A stretch of 64,000 nucleotides of DNA from positions 3,000,824 to 3,064,823 of the forward strand of contig CP012155.1 in assembly GCA_001602415.1 (NCBI GenBank), given 5' to 3'. Made by a program: the position numbers and the translations under genes. The notes below the pieces were generated by a model. The model saw nothing but the letters and a program-made list of their open reading frames with translations, searched no databases and was not told the DNA's origin. Within the stretch, counting starts at the first letter, position 1. Each line of letters begins with the position of its first letter. Origin of the DNA: Bacteroidetes bacterium UKL13-3 (GTDB lineage: Bacteria > Bacteroidota > Bacteroidia > UKL13-3). Shown piece after piece: positions 7,573-16,356 of the stretch.

Positions 7573-9549
7573 TTATGTAGCCACCAGGAGCGTTATCAAA
7601 TGAGCGTGTATTTGCAAACTTGTTTTAACTTCCCAATTGATAACATTAAACCATTTATCAACAATAGGAGATAGAGCTTTAATTTTGCCTATATAAACCG
7701 TTTTGAAACTTTCCAGTTCTGGTAGTCCTTTAAATTCCAATTGTACTATCTGATCTTCTTTGGTTTCTTCTGCTTTTGTATAATAAGCATTTGCTACTAA
7801 TGGTGCTTTGGCAATATCCTGTTGAGAAATCTGATTAATTGAGCCACTTGAAATACCAATTTCCCGGCACTGTTCAAGTTTCCCCAAAAGGGAATAGGAT
7901 TCATAGAACTCCTTATGCATTTGACCTGTATTAAAATTACCGAGAATATATGGGAAATTTACAAATCCAAGTCCTTTTGTAATCGTTAGGTTAGAGGCTA
8001 AATCATCATATATGTCGCAAACGAGCAATTGTTTTACTGCTGGGGATTTTAATATATTTAGACCATCTCTCATTTTTTGCGGCATATTAAATATATCAAC
8101 ATGAATAGCAAGAGTTACTCCTTCATCAAATTTATGAAAATCGACCCACGCTGCAGGTCCTGTAACATGTAGTATCGGCATATTAACACCGTTTTTATCT
8201 AGTGCTTCTAATTGAACTAATGCCAATTGTAAGTTTATTGGCATGTAGGCACCCCTGTGAGGAGCATCAATACTCATTAAAAGTCTTGTATCATGATTCT
8301 GGTTGGCAATTTCCATTTCGCGTAATCCATATCTTGCAATTACTCCTCCTGTACTTAGTCCCAATACTACACTAGGTTCGGTACTTAAGTTCGTATTTTT
8401 TTGTGTATTAATAGCATTAATAACATCTTTAAATGCTCTGGCATTACGCTCCATATAATCCAAGGGATTATTAAATTCTACATATACAATATCATATCCC
8501 TGGGTTTCGAATTCTGCTAAAGCAAGTGAAGTTGCCGTACTAGTTTTTAAGAGATCTAGCGTTCTTTCGAAGCTAAATTGATTAATTTCATTAGGGTCAA
8601 ACGGTTCAACAATAATTAAAGGTTTGGTTAAGGATTGTTTATCACATCCAAGAGCAATGGTAACTTTAGCTCCGGAGTGACTTCCAGTTGAAGGAATGGT
8701 AATTGTTGATGTTGAATTGATATTACTATAGGGACCTGTTGTGTTTGGCTTTTTATGTACAATCAATTTATTAAAATCCACAAAATCCTTTCCATCGGTG
8801 TACCAAACCCTTATCTCTACAGTAATTTCACCTTCATATCCGGTAATATCAAAAGGAATATCGTCATCAGGTTGCGCATAAGTATAACTGCCGCTTCCGA
8901 TACGAATCCCTATTTGACTGATAGTGCGATAGCTGTTCGTAATAATTAAACTATTGGGTAACTTTAGTGTATATGTACCCTGCTCCAACTCATCGGCAGC
9001 TATTGCAGTGGCAAACGTAAAGGATTGCCTGTAAGGAGATGCGGCTCTGCCGGAAACATCTTCTATGAGGGTATCTTCTTCATTATGGTGTATCAGGGTA
9101 TCGGTATATGCATTATCGGTAAATCGATCAAAATTCAGATAAAACAAAGTGATAGGAATGACACCTGTTTGTATGATGGAGTCAACTACATGACGTAAAG
9201 AATCGGTTTCAACAAAAAGAGGATTAGGAAAGCTCAATCCCGACCATCCCACCTTAAAGGCATGATGCAAAAAGCACACGGTTTCAAAAGATGCGAAAGG
9301 ACCCGATTCAATATGGGCGCTGCCTTTGTGCTCTTCAGGATCTACAAAATGAATGGCTTTATTATACAAGAACCCAGTTTGTGTTTGCGACAGGTCAATA
9401 ACGGAAAATAATTTCTCCATTTTATAGGGTACACTATAATCCGTACTATCAATTAGTGTGAAAAATGTGGAGTCGGGTGTTTGAGCAGTGGTCTTCAGTG
9501 TAACAAATATTATGAATGTTAGACTGAATAAGGAGAAACGGTTTTTCAT
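7573..9549 (-). pseudogene. N-terminal piece of a secreted alpha/beta-hydrolase (PGAP1/lipase-like), frameshifted at its 3' end
   Basis: It begins with a signal peptide (MKNRFSLFSLTFIIFVTL... ending TAQ). An alpha/beta-hydrolase core follows, with the nucleophile elbow GLSTGG at about residue 395 and an SIDAPHRGAYMP segment, as in PGAP1-like lipases. The last ~12 residues (QIHAHLITLLVAT) are out-of-frame. A T4 tract at 7623-7626 (A4 in sense) would restore the frame with one more base, giving VKNKFANTRSFDNAPGG. The three frames together span 3531 bp, about 1176 aa, and the two shifts cancel. The N-terminal piece alone may still fold as a hydrolase but would lack the secretion signal. Confidence 0.75.
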
Positions 9550-9569
9550 AGGTTGTTAGGTTTTAATGG

Positions 9570-10148
9570 TTAAAATCGGATATCAAATCTTCCATCAGTA
9601 ATATGTATGGTATCTTTAAAATCATTCTGGTATAAATCAAAAGCAAAGGTGCCGGAAACAAAACCAGTAGGCGAGAATTCAAAGTGGGTAATATGCAAAA
9701 ATCCATTATCGATCTTATCTGATTGGTAGTAGAATAGATAACCAACTCCGTCTTTGATTTTATTGTAATAAGCTTTACAGATATTGAATCTTGAATCGGG
9801 GAAAGAATAATAGCCGGTATCAGAAACTCCTCCAATATTAATTACTACCTTCTCAACAGAATTTACATTTTGAGCAAAAAAGTCAAGGATTTTACTTTGA
9901 CCATATGATGCATAAACCTCAGGGGTAAGTAAGCCTCCTTCAGGTAACCAATTTTTACCATTCACTTTACAACCAAAGGTACCTTTTCCGGCAGACGTAA
10001 TCTCGGGTAAACAGGTGTCACATATCGGAGGCGTAACCGGGGTGATAGGTCGGTCGGTAATTGTTTTTTTGCAGCTATTTAAAAAAAGTGGAAGGCTTAG
10101 CAATACGGCTGCAAAAAGTGCTAAGGCCATCTGGTAAATGGCTTTCAT
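9570..10148 (-). CDS. Hypothetical lipoprotein, DUF6252-like
   Basis: The protein of 192 aa starts at MKAIYQ; an ATG ten codons upstream is less likely because the signal peptide fits the later one. The lipobox is LFLNSC, so it is probably a lipoprotein. The mature part has GTFGCKVNGKNWLPEGG and ends DTIHITDGRFDIRF, a pattern seen in Bacteroidota lipoproteins of the DUF6252 type. It has no recognised enzymatic motif. It lies 20 nt upstream of the lipase-like gene on the same strand, so the two may be co-transcribed. The family label is from memory and tentative. Confidence 0.7.
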   Translation of the reverse strand: MKAIYQMALALFAAVLLSLPLFLNSCKKTITDRPITPVTPPICDTCLPEITSAGKGTFGCKVNGKNWLPEGGLLTPEVYASYGQSKILDFFAQNVNSVEKVVINIGGVSDTGYYSFPDSRFNICKAYYNKIKDGVGYLFYYQSDKIDNGFLHITHFEFSPTGFVSGTFAFDLYQNDFKDTIHITDGRFDIRF

Positions 10149-10341
10149 AGTCTTTTTGTTTTGTACTAAGGTAATCATTTTTGTCTTGGTTGGTGAATAG
10201 GCGAAACAAATTTTAACTAAACTATTTTGGGAAATACCCTAAAGGTTTGGGAAATTTCCCAATGCTATTTCCCCAAGCATTTATCGTTCGCAGTTGTTTG
10301 TTGTCAAAATTTAAGTAGTTTCGTATAAGCCTGTTACCCTT

Positions 10342-10956
10342 ATGAATACTACCCGTATTGCTCTTATTGAAGATAGTTCACTATGGAGAAAACTTATTGA
10401 AAACGAATTGCACAAAAGCAATGGTTTTGATATTGTGTTATACTGTGAATGGGGCGAAGCTTTTATGCAGCAATATCAATCTCACACACTCGATTTAATT
10501 TTGTTAGATATTTCCTTACCCGGTTCTGACGGCTATTCAGTATTTCAACAAATCCGTTCATTGCTACCGAACATCCCCGTTATTGTTTTTACTTCGTCAA
10601 TAAATAATTTTGATATTGGTAGGTTTACGTCTACCGATATTGCTGCATATATCAATAAATGTAGAATACATACCCTCCATCATGATCTAAAAGTTGTAAT
10701 GAAATTGAAACAAAAAAAAGGGTATGGATTTAAAACTTTACGCGATGATGATTTGGAGATATTACAACTAATCTGTAGAAAATTAACGAATGAACAAATA
10801 GGGGAACAGTTACATATTGATTCTAAAACGGTAGAAAACAGAATCAATAAACTGTGTGACCAACTCGGAATTGAACACAAGAAGATGACCATTTTTGAGT
10901 TTTGTGTTCAATATGGATTTTGGAATACATGGCAGGTGGAATATAATTCTCTATAG
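10342..10956 (+). CDS. Response regulator, NarL/LuxR type
   Basis: This 204-aa protein has an N-terminal receiver with the acidic pair E10-D11, phospho-acceptor D56 (LLLDISLPG), a Thr/Ser switch (VFTSS) and the Lys of YINK. A C-terminal LuxR-type helix-turn-helix at about residues 135-195 contains LTNEQIGEQL and SKTVENRINKL. It should bind DNA after phosphorylation. No histidine kinase is adjacent, so it is an orphan here. It is transcribed away from the lipoprotein gene at 10148 and may regulate that lipoprotein/lipase unit, but this is inference from position. Confidence 0.88.
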   Translation: MNTTRIALIEDSSLWRKLIENELHKSNGFDIVLYCEWGEAFMQQYQSHTLDLILLDISLPGSDGYSVFQQIRSLLPNIPVIVFTSSINNFDIGRFTSTDIAAYINKCRIHTLHHDLKVVMKLKQKKGYGFKTLRDDDLEILQLICRKLTNEQIGEQLHIDSKTVENRINKLCDQLGIEHKKMTIFEFCVQYGFWNTWQVEYNSL

Positions 10957-11006
10957 GGGTAGTCTCCTGCTGCTCTGCATAGTTTGAAAACAACAACGGG
11001 TTTATT

Positions 11007-11486
11007 TTAAAAAGGATTGGTACTCACATACAAAACCTTTTGCACTTCATCATAAGAAGTAAAGTATACTTTCAAGGGGCGTGATGCAGGCTTTTGAATG
11101 GCTGTGCCTGTGTTCAAATCGAACACCGAGGTGCAACACGCCTGAAATCCATTTGCATATTTTCCGCAACGCATACCAGTATAGTTGCTATCAATTGTAA
11201 TTTGCGCGCATGCATCTTTGGGATTATAGGAACAGGTTCGATCGTAGGCGGCAAATCCTCCTTGCGGCAAATGATAGACTACCGTTCCCTTGTTACCCTC
11301 GGTTAAATATACATAACCCTGGGGTGCCAGCAAACCAATGTATTGAGGCAGGTTTAAATTGAGTTGTGTTTTAAATTGAACGGGGTTAAAAAAATCTTGG
11401 GTATCAGTATTCTTCGTGCAGTTTTGCAATGTTACCGTGAGGGCCATTAGAAAAATCATACTTGTTAACCATTTTACTTTTTTCAT
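11007..11486 (-). CDS. Cys-rich lipoprotein with Rieske-like pattern
   Basis: This 159-aa protein has a signal peptide and lipobox (TLQNC). The mature part contains YDRTCSYNPKDAC, then a segment ending QACCTSVFDLNTG, and finally RPLKVYFTSYDE. The layout (central strand, Cys loop, second Cys loop, then S.FDL..G and RPL..Y) resembles a Rieske fold. The His ligands of a classical [2Fe-2S] Rieske centre are missing, and several Cys take their place. It may bind a different metal centre or use disulfides. No function is assigned. It lies 21 nt downstream of the dehydrogenase gap on the same strand. Confidence 0.65.
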   Translation of the reverse strand: MKKVKWLTSMIFLMALTVTLQNCTKNTDTQDFFNPVQFKTQLNLNLPQYIGLLAPQGYVYLTEGNKGTVVYHLPQGGFAAYDRTCSYNPKDACAQITIDSNYTGMRCGKYANGFQACCTSVFDLNTGTAIQKPASRPLKVYFTSYDEVQKVLYVSTNPF

Positions 11487-11507
11487 CTTTGGTATACGCT
11501 GTTGGGT

Positions 11508-12359
11508 TTATTCATACTTGTAAAATCCTCTTCCTGTTTTACGTCCATAATGCCCCGCATCCACCTTTTGCTGTTGAATACGGCTTGGGCGAAATTTTCC
11601 ATCCTGATGAAACAAGTTATAAATAGACGATGTTACCGAAAAGTTCGTATCCACGCCAATTAAATCCATCAGTCGGAATGGTCCCATTTTAAAGCCGCTA
11701 CTCTCCATCAAGGCATCAATGGTAGGAATATCAGCTACTTTCTCCTCGGCAATTTTGAGCCCTTCCACATAATAATGACGTGCCACACGGTTCACAATAA
11801 AACCGGGAGCATCAGCAGCCATTACACAGGTTTTACCCATCTGCTCAATCAACGTCTTGCATTGTTGCGCAAGAGCAGGATCAGTCTCAACACCCAAAAT
11901 AATCTCCACCAGTTTCATGATGGGAGCCGGATTGAAGAAATGAATTCCGAGTACTCTTGAAGGGTTGGGAATCTTAGAGGCTATTTGTGTCACTGGGATG
12001 GAAGACGTATTCGTGGCTAGGATGGCATGGTCGCCATTAATGCCTGCCAATTGCTGAAACAACTGTTGTTTAATATCAAGCTTTTCAATAATGGCCTCAA
12101 TAATCAAATCTGCTTTGAGTTGCTCCACATTGGTGGTAAAAAGAATACGACCTAAAATAGTAGTCTTATCGGCTTCAGTCATTTTACCTTTGGCTACTAG
12201 TCCACTCAGTCCTTTATCCAGGCCAGCTTGGGCTTTATCCAACACTTGTTGATTCACATCGAACAAAACAGTTTGATAACCTGCTTGCGCGGTAACCTGA
12301 GCAATACCTGCTCCCATGGTTCCTGCTCCGGCAATGCCAATAGTTGATATTTGTTGCAT
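11508..12359 (-). CDS. 3-hydroxybutyryl-CoA dehydrogenase
   Basis: Starting at MQQIST, the protein is 283 aa, the usual family length; an upstream ATG would add 23 non-homologous residues running into palindromes. The N-terminal Rossmann fold has GAGTMGAGIAQ, followed by NTSSIPVTQIA and the catalytic HFFNPAPIMKLVEII. The C-terminal domain has GFIVNRVARHYYVEG and ends GRKTGRGFYKYE. It oxidises (S)-3-hydroxyacyl-CoA to 3-oxoacyl-CoA, or the reverse, with NAD(P). It has no pathway partner in the window. Confidence 0.93.
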   Translation of the reverse strand: MQQISTIGIAGAGTMGAGIAQVTAQAGYQTVLFDVNQQVLDKAQAGLDKGLSGLVAKGKMTEADKTTILGRILFTTNVEQLKADLIIEAIIEKLDIKQQLFQQLAGINGDHAILATNTSSIPVTQIASKIPNPSRVLGIHFFNPAPIMKLVEIILGVETDPALAQQCKTLIEQMGKTCVMAADAPGFIVNRVARHYYVEGLKIAEEKVADIPTIDALMESSGFKMGPFRLMDLIGVDTNFSVTSSIYNLFHQDGKFRPSRIQQQKVDAGHYGRKTGRGFYKYE

Positions 12360-12386
12360 ATTGGCAAATGTATGTTTTTTTAAGAC

Positions 12387-12501
12387 GCAAGTCGCAGACT
12401 TGCCTATGTAAGGTGTTTGAAGTTGCAAACTTCAAACAGCGCAAAGCATCTGCGAAGTTTGCAACTTCGCAGAAACGAACACCAGCAAGTTTGTAACTTG
12501 C
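12387..12501. repeat. Cluster of four REP-like palindromes upstream of the RAYT gene
   Basis: Four inverted repeats lie in a row: GCAAGTC/GACTTGC (12387-12403), GTTTGAAGT/ACTTCAAAC (12415-12437), CTGCGAAGT/ACTTCGCAG (12450-12472) and GCAAGT/ACTTGC (12485-12501). All contain an AAGT/ACTT core around a 3-5 nt loop. They lie directly before the Y1 transposase, the classic arrangement of a REP element cluster with its transposase. Confidence 0.8.
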
Positions 12502-12524
12502 CTAGAGCATATTATATTTGAAAT

Positions 12525-13082
12525 ATGCCCCTTACCAGAACTGGATATTTTATTTCCGACCAAAATGCTCCGCACTTTATAACATTCTCAGTTGTTCGGT
12601 GGGTTGACGTTTTCACCCGAACCATTTATGCAGATGCGGTTGTTGATGGCCTCAATTATTGTATTCAACATAAAGGACTGGAAGTATATGCTTGGATTAT
12701 CATGCCCAACCACCTGCACCTAATTCTGCGCGCAAAGGAAGGTTTTCGACTCTCGGATATTTTGCGTGACTTTAAAAAATATACATCAAAACGTATTGTC
12801 GAGATGATTCAAAAAAATGCACAAGAAAGTCGTAAAGATTGGATGCTTTGGCTCTTTAGATCATCGGGTGAGCGAAACCCCAACAATCAAACCTTTCAAT
12901 TCTGGCAGCAAGAAAATCATCCTATACAATTAGAGTCATCGGAAATAATTGAACAAAAACTAAATTACATTCACCATAATCCCGTTAGAGCTGGTTTAGT
13001 TACAGAGGCAACGGCATACAGATACTCTAGTGCAGTTGATTATTGCGGAGGCAAAGGACTTGTTGATATCGTATTTATTTGA
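12525..13082 (+). CDS. REP-associated tyrosine transposase (RAYT, TnpA_REP family)
   Basis: This 185-aa protein of the Y1/HUH transposase superfamily has the metal-binding HUH motif in IIMPNHLHLIL and the nucleophile Tyr in KLNYIHHNPVRAGLV. These proteins nick and move single-stranded REP palindromes and are usually single-copy, domesticated genes. Palindromes with the same AAGT/ACTT core flank the gene on both sides (12387-12501 and 13091-13138). The downstream GCAAGTC/GACTTGC copy is identical to the first upstream copy, so the RAYT and its REPs form one unit. Confidence 0.9.
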   Translation: MPLTRTGYFISDQNAPHFITFSVVRWVDVFTRTIYADAVVDGLNYCIQHKGLEVYAWIIMPNHLHLILRAKEGFRLSDILRDFKKYTSKRIVEMIQKNAQESRKDWMLWLFRSSGERNPNNQTFQFWQQENHPIQLESSEIIEQKLNYIHHNPVRAGLVTEATAYRYSSAVDYCGGKGLVDIVFI

Positions 13083-13090
13083 CTTAGAGG

Positions 13091-13138
13091 GCAAGTCGCA
13101 GACTTGCACGTGTAACACGGGCAAGTTGTAAACTTGCC
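13091..13138. repeat. REP-like palindromes downstream of the RAYT gene
   Basis: GCAAGTC/GACTTGC (13091-13107) repeats the upstream copy exactly. CGTGT/ACACG (13109-13119) is a tight hairpin, and GGCAAGTT/AACTTGCC (13120-13138) is a perfect 8-bp stem. Together with the upstream cluster they bracket the transposase. Confidence 0.8.
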
Positions 13139-13190
13139 AAATGGCAAACAAAAAGCATTCTTAATTGCTCTACTTATCGAATATATCACC

Positions 13191-13198
13191 TAAATTTG
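13191..13198 (+). promoter_or_regulatory. -7 promoter element of the IscA/HesB-like gene
   Basis: TAAATTTG matches TAnnTTTG and lies 21 nt before the ATG at 13219. The nearest -33 candidate (ATTG at 13164-13167) is spaced a little too far away. Confidence 0.5.
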
Positions 13199-13218
13199 CA
13201 CCTTAAATCATCTTACAC

Positions 13219-13545
13219 ATGATTACTGTAACCGAAAAAGCAAAAACAAGAATTAAAGACTTAAAAGTTGAGTCGAACTATACCGAAGATTATTTTTTAC
13301 GTGTAGGTGTGGATAGTGGAGGGTGTTCCGGACTGTCTTACAAACTCGACTTTGATAACGAAGTTAAAGCAGGTGATGAGGTGATGGAATTTGATGGCGT
13401 TAAGGTAGTTACCGATAAAAGGAGCGTATTATACCTATTTGGAACTGAACTAGACTTTACCGATGGTTTAAACGGAAAAGGCTTCGCTTTCAACAACCCG
13501 AATGCTACCCGAACATGCAGCTGTGGCGAGAGTTTCGCGGTTTAA
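13219..13545 (+). CDS. Iron-sulfur cluster assembly protein, HesB/IscA/SufA family
   Basis: This 108-aa A-type carrier has the three conserved cysteines: one in GVDSGGCSGLSY and two in the C-terminal TCSCGESF. Family members hold and pass on Fe-S clusters to apoproteins. Length and motif spacing fit. It is a single gene with its own -7 element; no suf or isc cluster is adjacent, so the exact subfamily cannot be decided. Confidence 0.92.
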   Translation: MITVTEKAKTRIKDLKVESNYTEDYFLRVGVDSGGCSGLSYKLDFDNEVKAGDEVMEFDGVKVVTDKRSVLYLFGTELDFTDGLNGKGFAFNNPNATRTCSCGESFAV

Positions 13546-13565
13546 GGTTTTTTTTTGTTGAAAAC

Positions 13566-13595
13566 TTTGATTTTGAATTCCTAATCCTATATTTG
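13566..13595 (+). promoter_or_regulatory. Promoter of rpsT
   Basis: A -33 TTTG (13566-13569) and a -7 TATATTTG (13588-13595) are separated by 18 nt, close to the Bacteroidetes consensus spacing. The ATG of rpsT follows 32 nt later. Confidence 0.7.
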
Positions 13596-13627
13596 CAGTC
13601 CTTTTTTAAAAGAATAATAACAGAGTA

Positions 13628-13963
13628 ATGGCAAACCATAAATCAGCAGAAAAAAGAATTCGCAGTACTGCAACCAAACGTTTAAGAAACAGATACCAAG
13701 CGAAAAGTACTCGTACAGTAGTTAAAACACTTCGTTCAACAGAGGATAAAGCCGAAGCTGAATCACTGTTCAAAAAAGTTTCTTCAATGTTGGATAAACT
13801 TGCTAAGAAAAACGTTATTCACAAGAAAAAAGCATCTAACCAAAAATCTAAATTGGCAAAGGTGGTAAACAAAATTGGAAAAGCTACTACTGAAGCTGCT
13901 CCTAAAAAAGGTGCCAAGAAAGATGCTCCTAAAAAGGCTGCTGCAAAAAAAGCTAAGAAATAA
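13628..13963 (+). CDS. rpsT: 30S ribosomal protein S20
   Basis: The N-terminal ~85 residues are typical S20 ([21 protein letters not shown], then ...[20 protein letters not shown]), which binds 16S rRNA early in 30S assembly. After that comes an unusual Lys/Ala/Pro tail of about 25 residues ([20 protein letters not shown]), giving 111 aa instead of about 85-90. The tail is histone-H1-like and probably disordered. The start is fixed by the conserved MANHKSA. Confidence 0.95.
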   Translation: MANHKSAEKRIRSTATKRLRNRYQAKSTRTVVKTLRSTEDKAEAESLFKKVSSMLDKLAKKNVIHKKKASNQKSKLAKVVNKIGKATTEAAPKKGAKKDAPKKAAAKKAKK

Positions 13964-14003
13964 TAGAAATCTAAAGCTATCATATAGCAAGATAATCATA
14001 CTG

Positions 14004-14036
14004 AGTCCTGTTCCCAACGGAACGGGACTTTTTTTG
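14004..14036 (+). terminator. Terminator of rpsT
   Basis: An 11-bp stem (AGTCCTGTTCC / GGAACGGGACT, one G-T pair) with loop CAAC is followed by a run of seven T. It lies 40 nt after the rpsT stop. Confidence 0.9.
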
Positions 14037-14082
14037 CTCTTACCTACTATGTTTCGGTCTCACCTATTCGCAAAGGCTGCCT

Positions 14083-14652
14083 TTATCGAAGGGCTTTCAG
14101 CAACAAATCCAAGTATTCCTCCTGCGGAATTTCGATACCTCCTAAGGTTTTAAGGTGATCGGTCATGTATTGCGTATCTAACAGTTCCATCTTGCGAAGC
14201 TTCATCCATTCAACCAAATACACCAAAGCAACTTTTGAAGCATCGCGTTCTAAATGAAACATACTCTCTCCAAAAAAAGCCTTGCCCATTTCCACACCAT
14301 ACAACCCGCCCACTAAATCGCCTTGTGAATTGCGTACCTCAAAACTGTGAGCATATCCCAATTGATGCAATTCGGTGTATACCTCAATAATTTCCTCACT
14401 AATCCATCGCTCCTTACGATTAGCACATAGGCGCATTACCTTTTCAAAATCTCTATCAATACTAATAATGAATTTTCCTGATCGGAGTGTTTGTTTTAGC
14501 GACTTGCTCATTCTTAAACCATCGAGCGGAATAATGCCACGCATTCGGGGTTCATACCAATAAATACAATCATTATCGTCACTATCGGCCATAGGGAAAA
14601 TGCCCATGGCATAGCCATGTAAAACCTGTTGTGCGGTAAGCTGCGAAGCCAT
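14083..14652 (-). CDS. aat: Leucyl/phenylalanyl-tRNA-protein transferase
   Basis: This 189-aa protein has the family's start (YAMGIFPMAD, then IYWYEPRMRGIIPL), the catalytic region SFEVRN..GDLVGGLYGVEMGKAFFGESMF and DTQYMTDHLKTLGG. It attaches Leu or Phe to proteins with N-terminal Arg or Lys, marking them for ClpAP degradation by the N-end rule. It is a bit shorter than the E. coli enzyme but complete. Its ATG overlaps the last base of the upstream BrkB-like stop (TAATG), so the two are translationally coupled. Confidence 0.93.
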   Translation of the reverse strand: MASQLTAQQVLHGYAMGIFPMADSDDNDCIYWYEPRMRGIIPLDGLRMSKSLKQTLRSGKFIISIDRDFEKVMRLCANRKERWISEEIIEVYTELHQLGYAHSFEVRNSQGDLVGGLYGVEMGKAFFGESMFHLERDASKVALVYLVEWMKLRKMELLDTQYMTDHLKTLGGIEIPQEEYLDLLLKALR

Positions 14653-15983
14653 TAAATATCTGCAATCTTTTTATTATGCTCAGATGTGTACATTACGTCT
14701 TCCATCTTATTGTATAGTGTTCGGATGTGATAGTACACCTCAGAATTGCTGTTTGCTCGTTTAAGTTCTCCAAGTCCTTCAATACGCGAAAGCACCATTC
14801 CAAATGTAATTTTTGAAATATCTATGGCTGGTGTAAAAATTCCTTCCTTCGATTTTACGTCTTGCGACTCAACAATCAATCCTGCTTTTATCAAATTATC
14901 AACCACTGTGCGGCACATTGCTGCTGGTATGTCTAGCGTTTCTGAAATCTCTCCGAGTGAAGGAGCGTTTTGCAGTTCTTTAAATCGTTTTACAATTAAA
15001 TGTATAATGCAGAGATGGTATAACATGCGTTGCTCATGACTTATGTTTAACGTTTTTCGCTGTCCTTCAAACTGCTTAACATTTTGAATAGAGTATGAAA
15101 TTTCTGCGCCAATTAGAACGATTGTCCAGCTAAAATATAACCAAGTAATAAACAACGGAATAGAGGCAAAACTTCCGTAAATAGCATTAAACCGTGAAAC
15201 GCCAACCTGAAATTCAACATATCCCCACTGGAAAAACTGGAAAAATGTACCCGCAATAATACCTGCCAACAATGCTGATTTTATTTTTACACGTGTGTTG
15301 GGCATTACCATGTATACAAAGAAAAATAAGACCCAAGTACTGATAAAGGGAACAAATTTGATGGAGATAATGATAAGTTGTTTCACCGTATTACCCAGTA
15401 CAGAAAGCGCTTCAGCCAAGTTTTGAATTTCGGTAGAGATAAAAATGGTAACACTTCCAGTAAGAATAATAAACACCGGAGCTATAATCATAATGGCCAA
15501 GTAATCGGTGAATTTACGCGCCCAGGTACGAGCAATTTTTACATACCATACCGAGTTTAAAGCATCTTCAATATTGCTTAACACTTGAACCACCGACCAA
15601 ATAAGCAACAAGAAACCCAAACCTGCAACCCAGCCTCCACTGGTGTTTTGAAGCATATTATGCGAATAACTCAATAAATTATCACGAACCTGTGGCTGTG
15701 AGGCAAAGGCTTTTGAGAGTTGATCGCCAATGTATTTCTCCAACCCAAAACCTTGGGCAATACCGAAAAGCATAGCAATTACAGGCACGATGGAAAGCAA
15801 CGTGTAGTAAGTAAGTGCCGATGATCGAAGGATAAGTTGTTTATCGTCAAAATCTTTTACGGCTAATAAAATGATGCGCAAAATTTTGATAAACCAACGT
15901 TGCCAACGTGGAAATGTATCTAAACGTACATACCAAATATCATTTGCAAAAAACTCTTTGGCCTTTTTAGCTGAATAATTCAT
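14652..15983 (-). CDS. YihY/BrkB family inner-membrane protein with C-terminal winged-helix-like domain
   Basis: This 443-aa protein has a YihY/BrkB (UPF0761) core at about residues 25-310 with six predicted membrane segments. The family signature regions are present: LRSSALTYYTLLSIVPVIAM, WSVVQVLSNIEDALNSVW, and NAIYGSFASIPLFITWLYFSW. After residue ~320 there is a soluble domain (LGEISETLDIPAAMCRTVVDNLIKAG) that looks like a winged helix. The family's role is unclear (once called ribonuclease BN in error). It is translationally coupled to aat. Confidence 0.88.
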   Translation of the reverse strand: MNYSAKKAKEFFANDIWYVRLDTFPRWQRWFIKILRIILLAVKDFDDKQLILRSSALTYYTLLSIVPVIAMLFGIAQGFGLEKYIGDQLSKAFASQPQVRDNLLSYSHNMLQNTSGGWVAGLGFLLLIWSVVQVLSNIEDALNSVWYVKIARTWARKFTDYLAIMIIAPVFIILTGSVTIFISTEIQNLAEALSVLGNTVKQLIIISIKFVPFISTWVLFFFVYMVMPNTRVKIKSALLAGIIAGTFFQFFQWGYVEFQVGVSRFNAIYGSFASIPLFITWLYFSWTIVLIGAEISYSIQNVKQFEGQRKTLNISHEQRMLYHLCIIHLIVKRFKELQNAPSLGEISETLDIPAAMCRTVVDNLIKAGLIVESQDVKSKEGIFTPAIDISKITFGMVLSRIEGLGELKRANSNSEVYYHIRTLYNKMEDVMYTSEHNKKIADI

Positions 15984-16012
15984 GTAAGTTTAATAGAGCA
16001 CAAATGTAGTGA

Positions 16013-16354
16013 TTAAAAAAGTTGCCACCACTTTTTCTCGATAGCAACATACACTCCATCTTCGCGGGTTTCGGTTGCATAGGATTGTACATAATCGCCT
16101 TGTTTACCTTGTCCTGTTTTTACATTGTACCGATACCGATGTACAGGGCAAACCAACTGCATATCTTCACAATATCCACCCATTCCAAAACGTGCACCTG
16201 CATGCGGACAGCGGTCTTCCAAGGCAAAATAACCTTCTTCGGTGCGCGTTAAACATAAATGTTTTCCATCAATATCAATGGAACGAGCCGTATTTATGCG
16301 TTGCGGTTCGGCACCGTGTTTGGCAAAATCGTACACTTTATACCAACGTTGCAT
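16013..16354 (-). CDS. Rieske [2Fe-2S] protein
   Basis: This 113-aa protein has both halves of a Rieske centre: C49-P-H51 (RCPHAGARFGMGG) and C69-P-V-H72 (LVCPVHRYRYN). It is soluble (no signal peptide) and resembles small ferredoxin-type Rieske subunits that feed electrons to oxygenases or nitrite reductase-like enzymes. No oxygenase is nearby, so its partner is unknown. It begins 2 nt after the lipoprotein gene upstream, suggesting one transcript. Confidence 0.88.
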   Translation of the reverse strand: MQRWYKVYDFAKHGAEPQRINTARSIDIDGKHLCLTRTEEGYFALEDRCPHAGARFGMGGYCEDMQLVCPVHRYRYNVKTGQGKQGDYVQSYATETREDGVYVAIEKKWWQLF

Positions 16355-16356
16355 GG

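Noticed and set aside
9563-9835. ORF of 90 codons overlapping the DUF6252-like lipoprotein
   Set aside because: It lies within the lipoprotein gene in another frame and has no own features.
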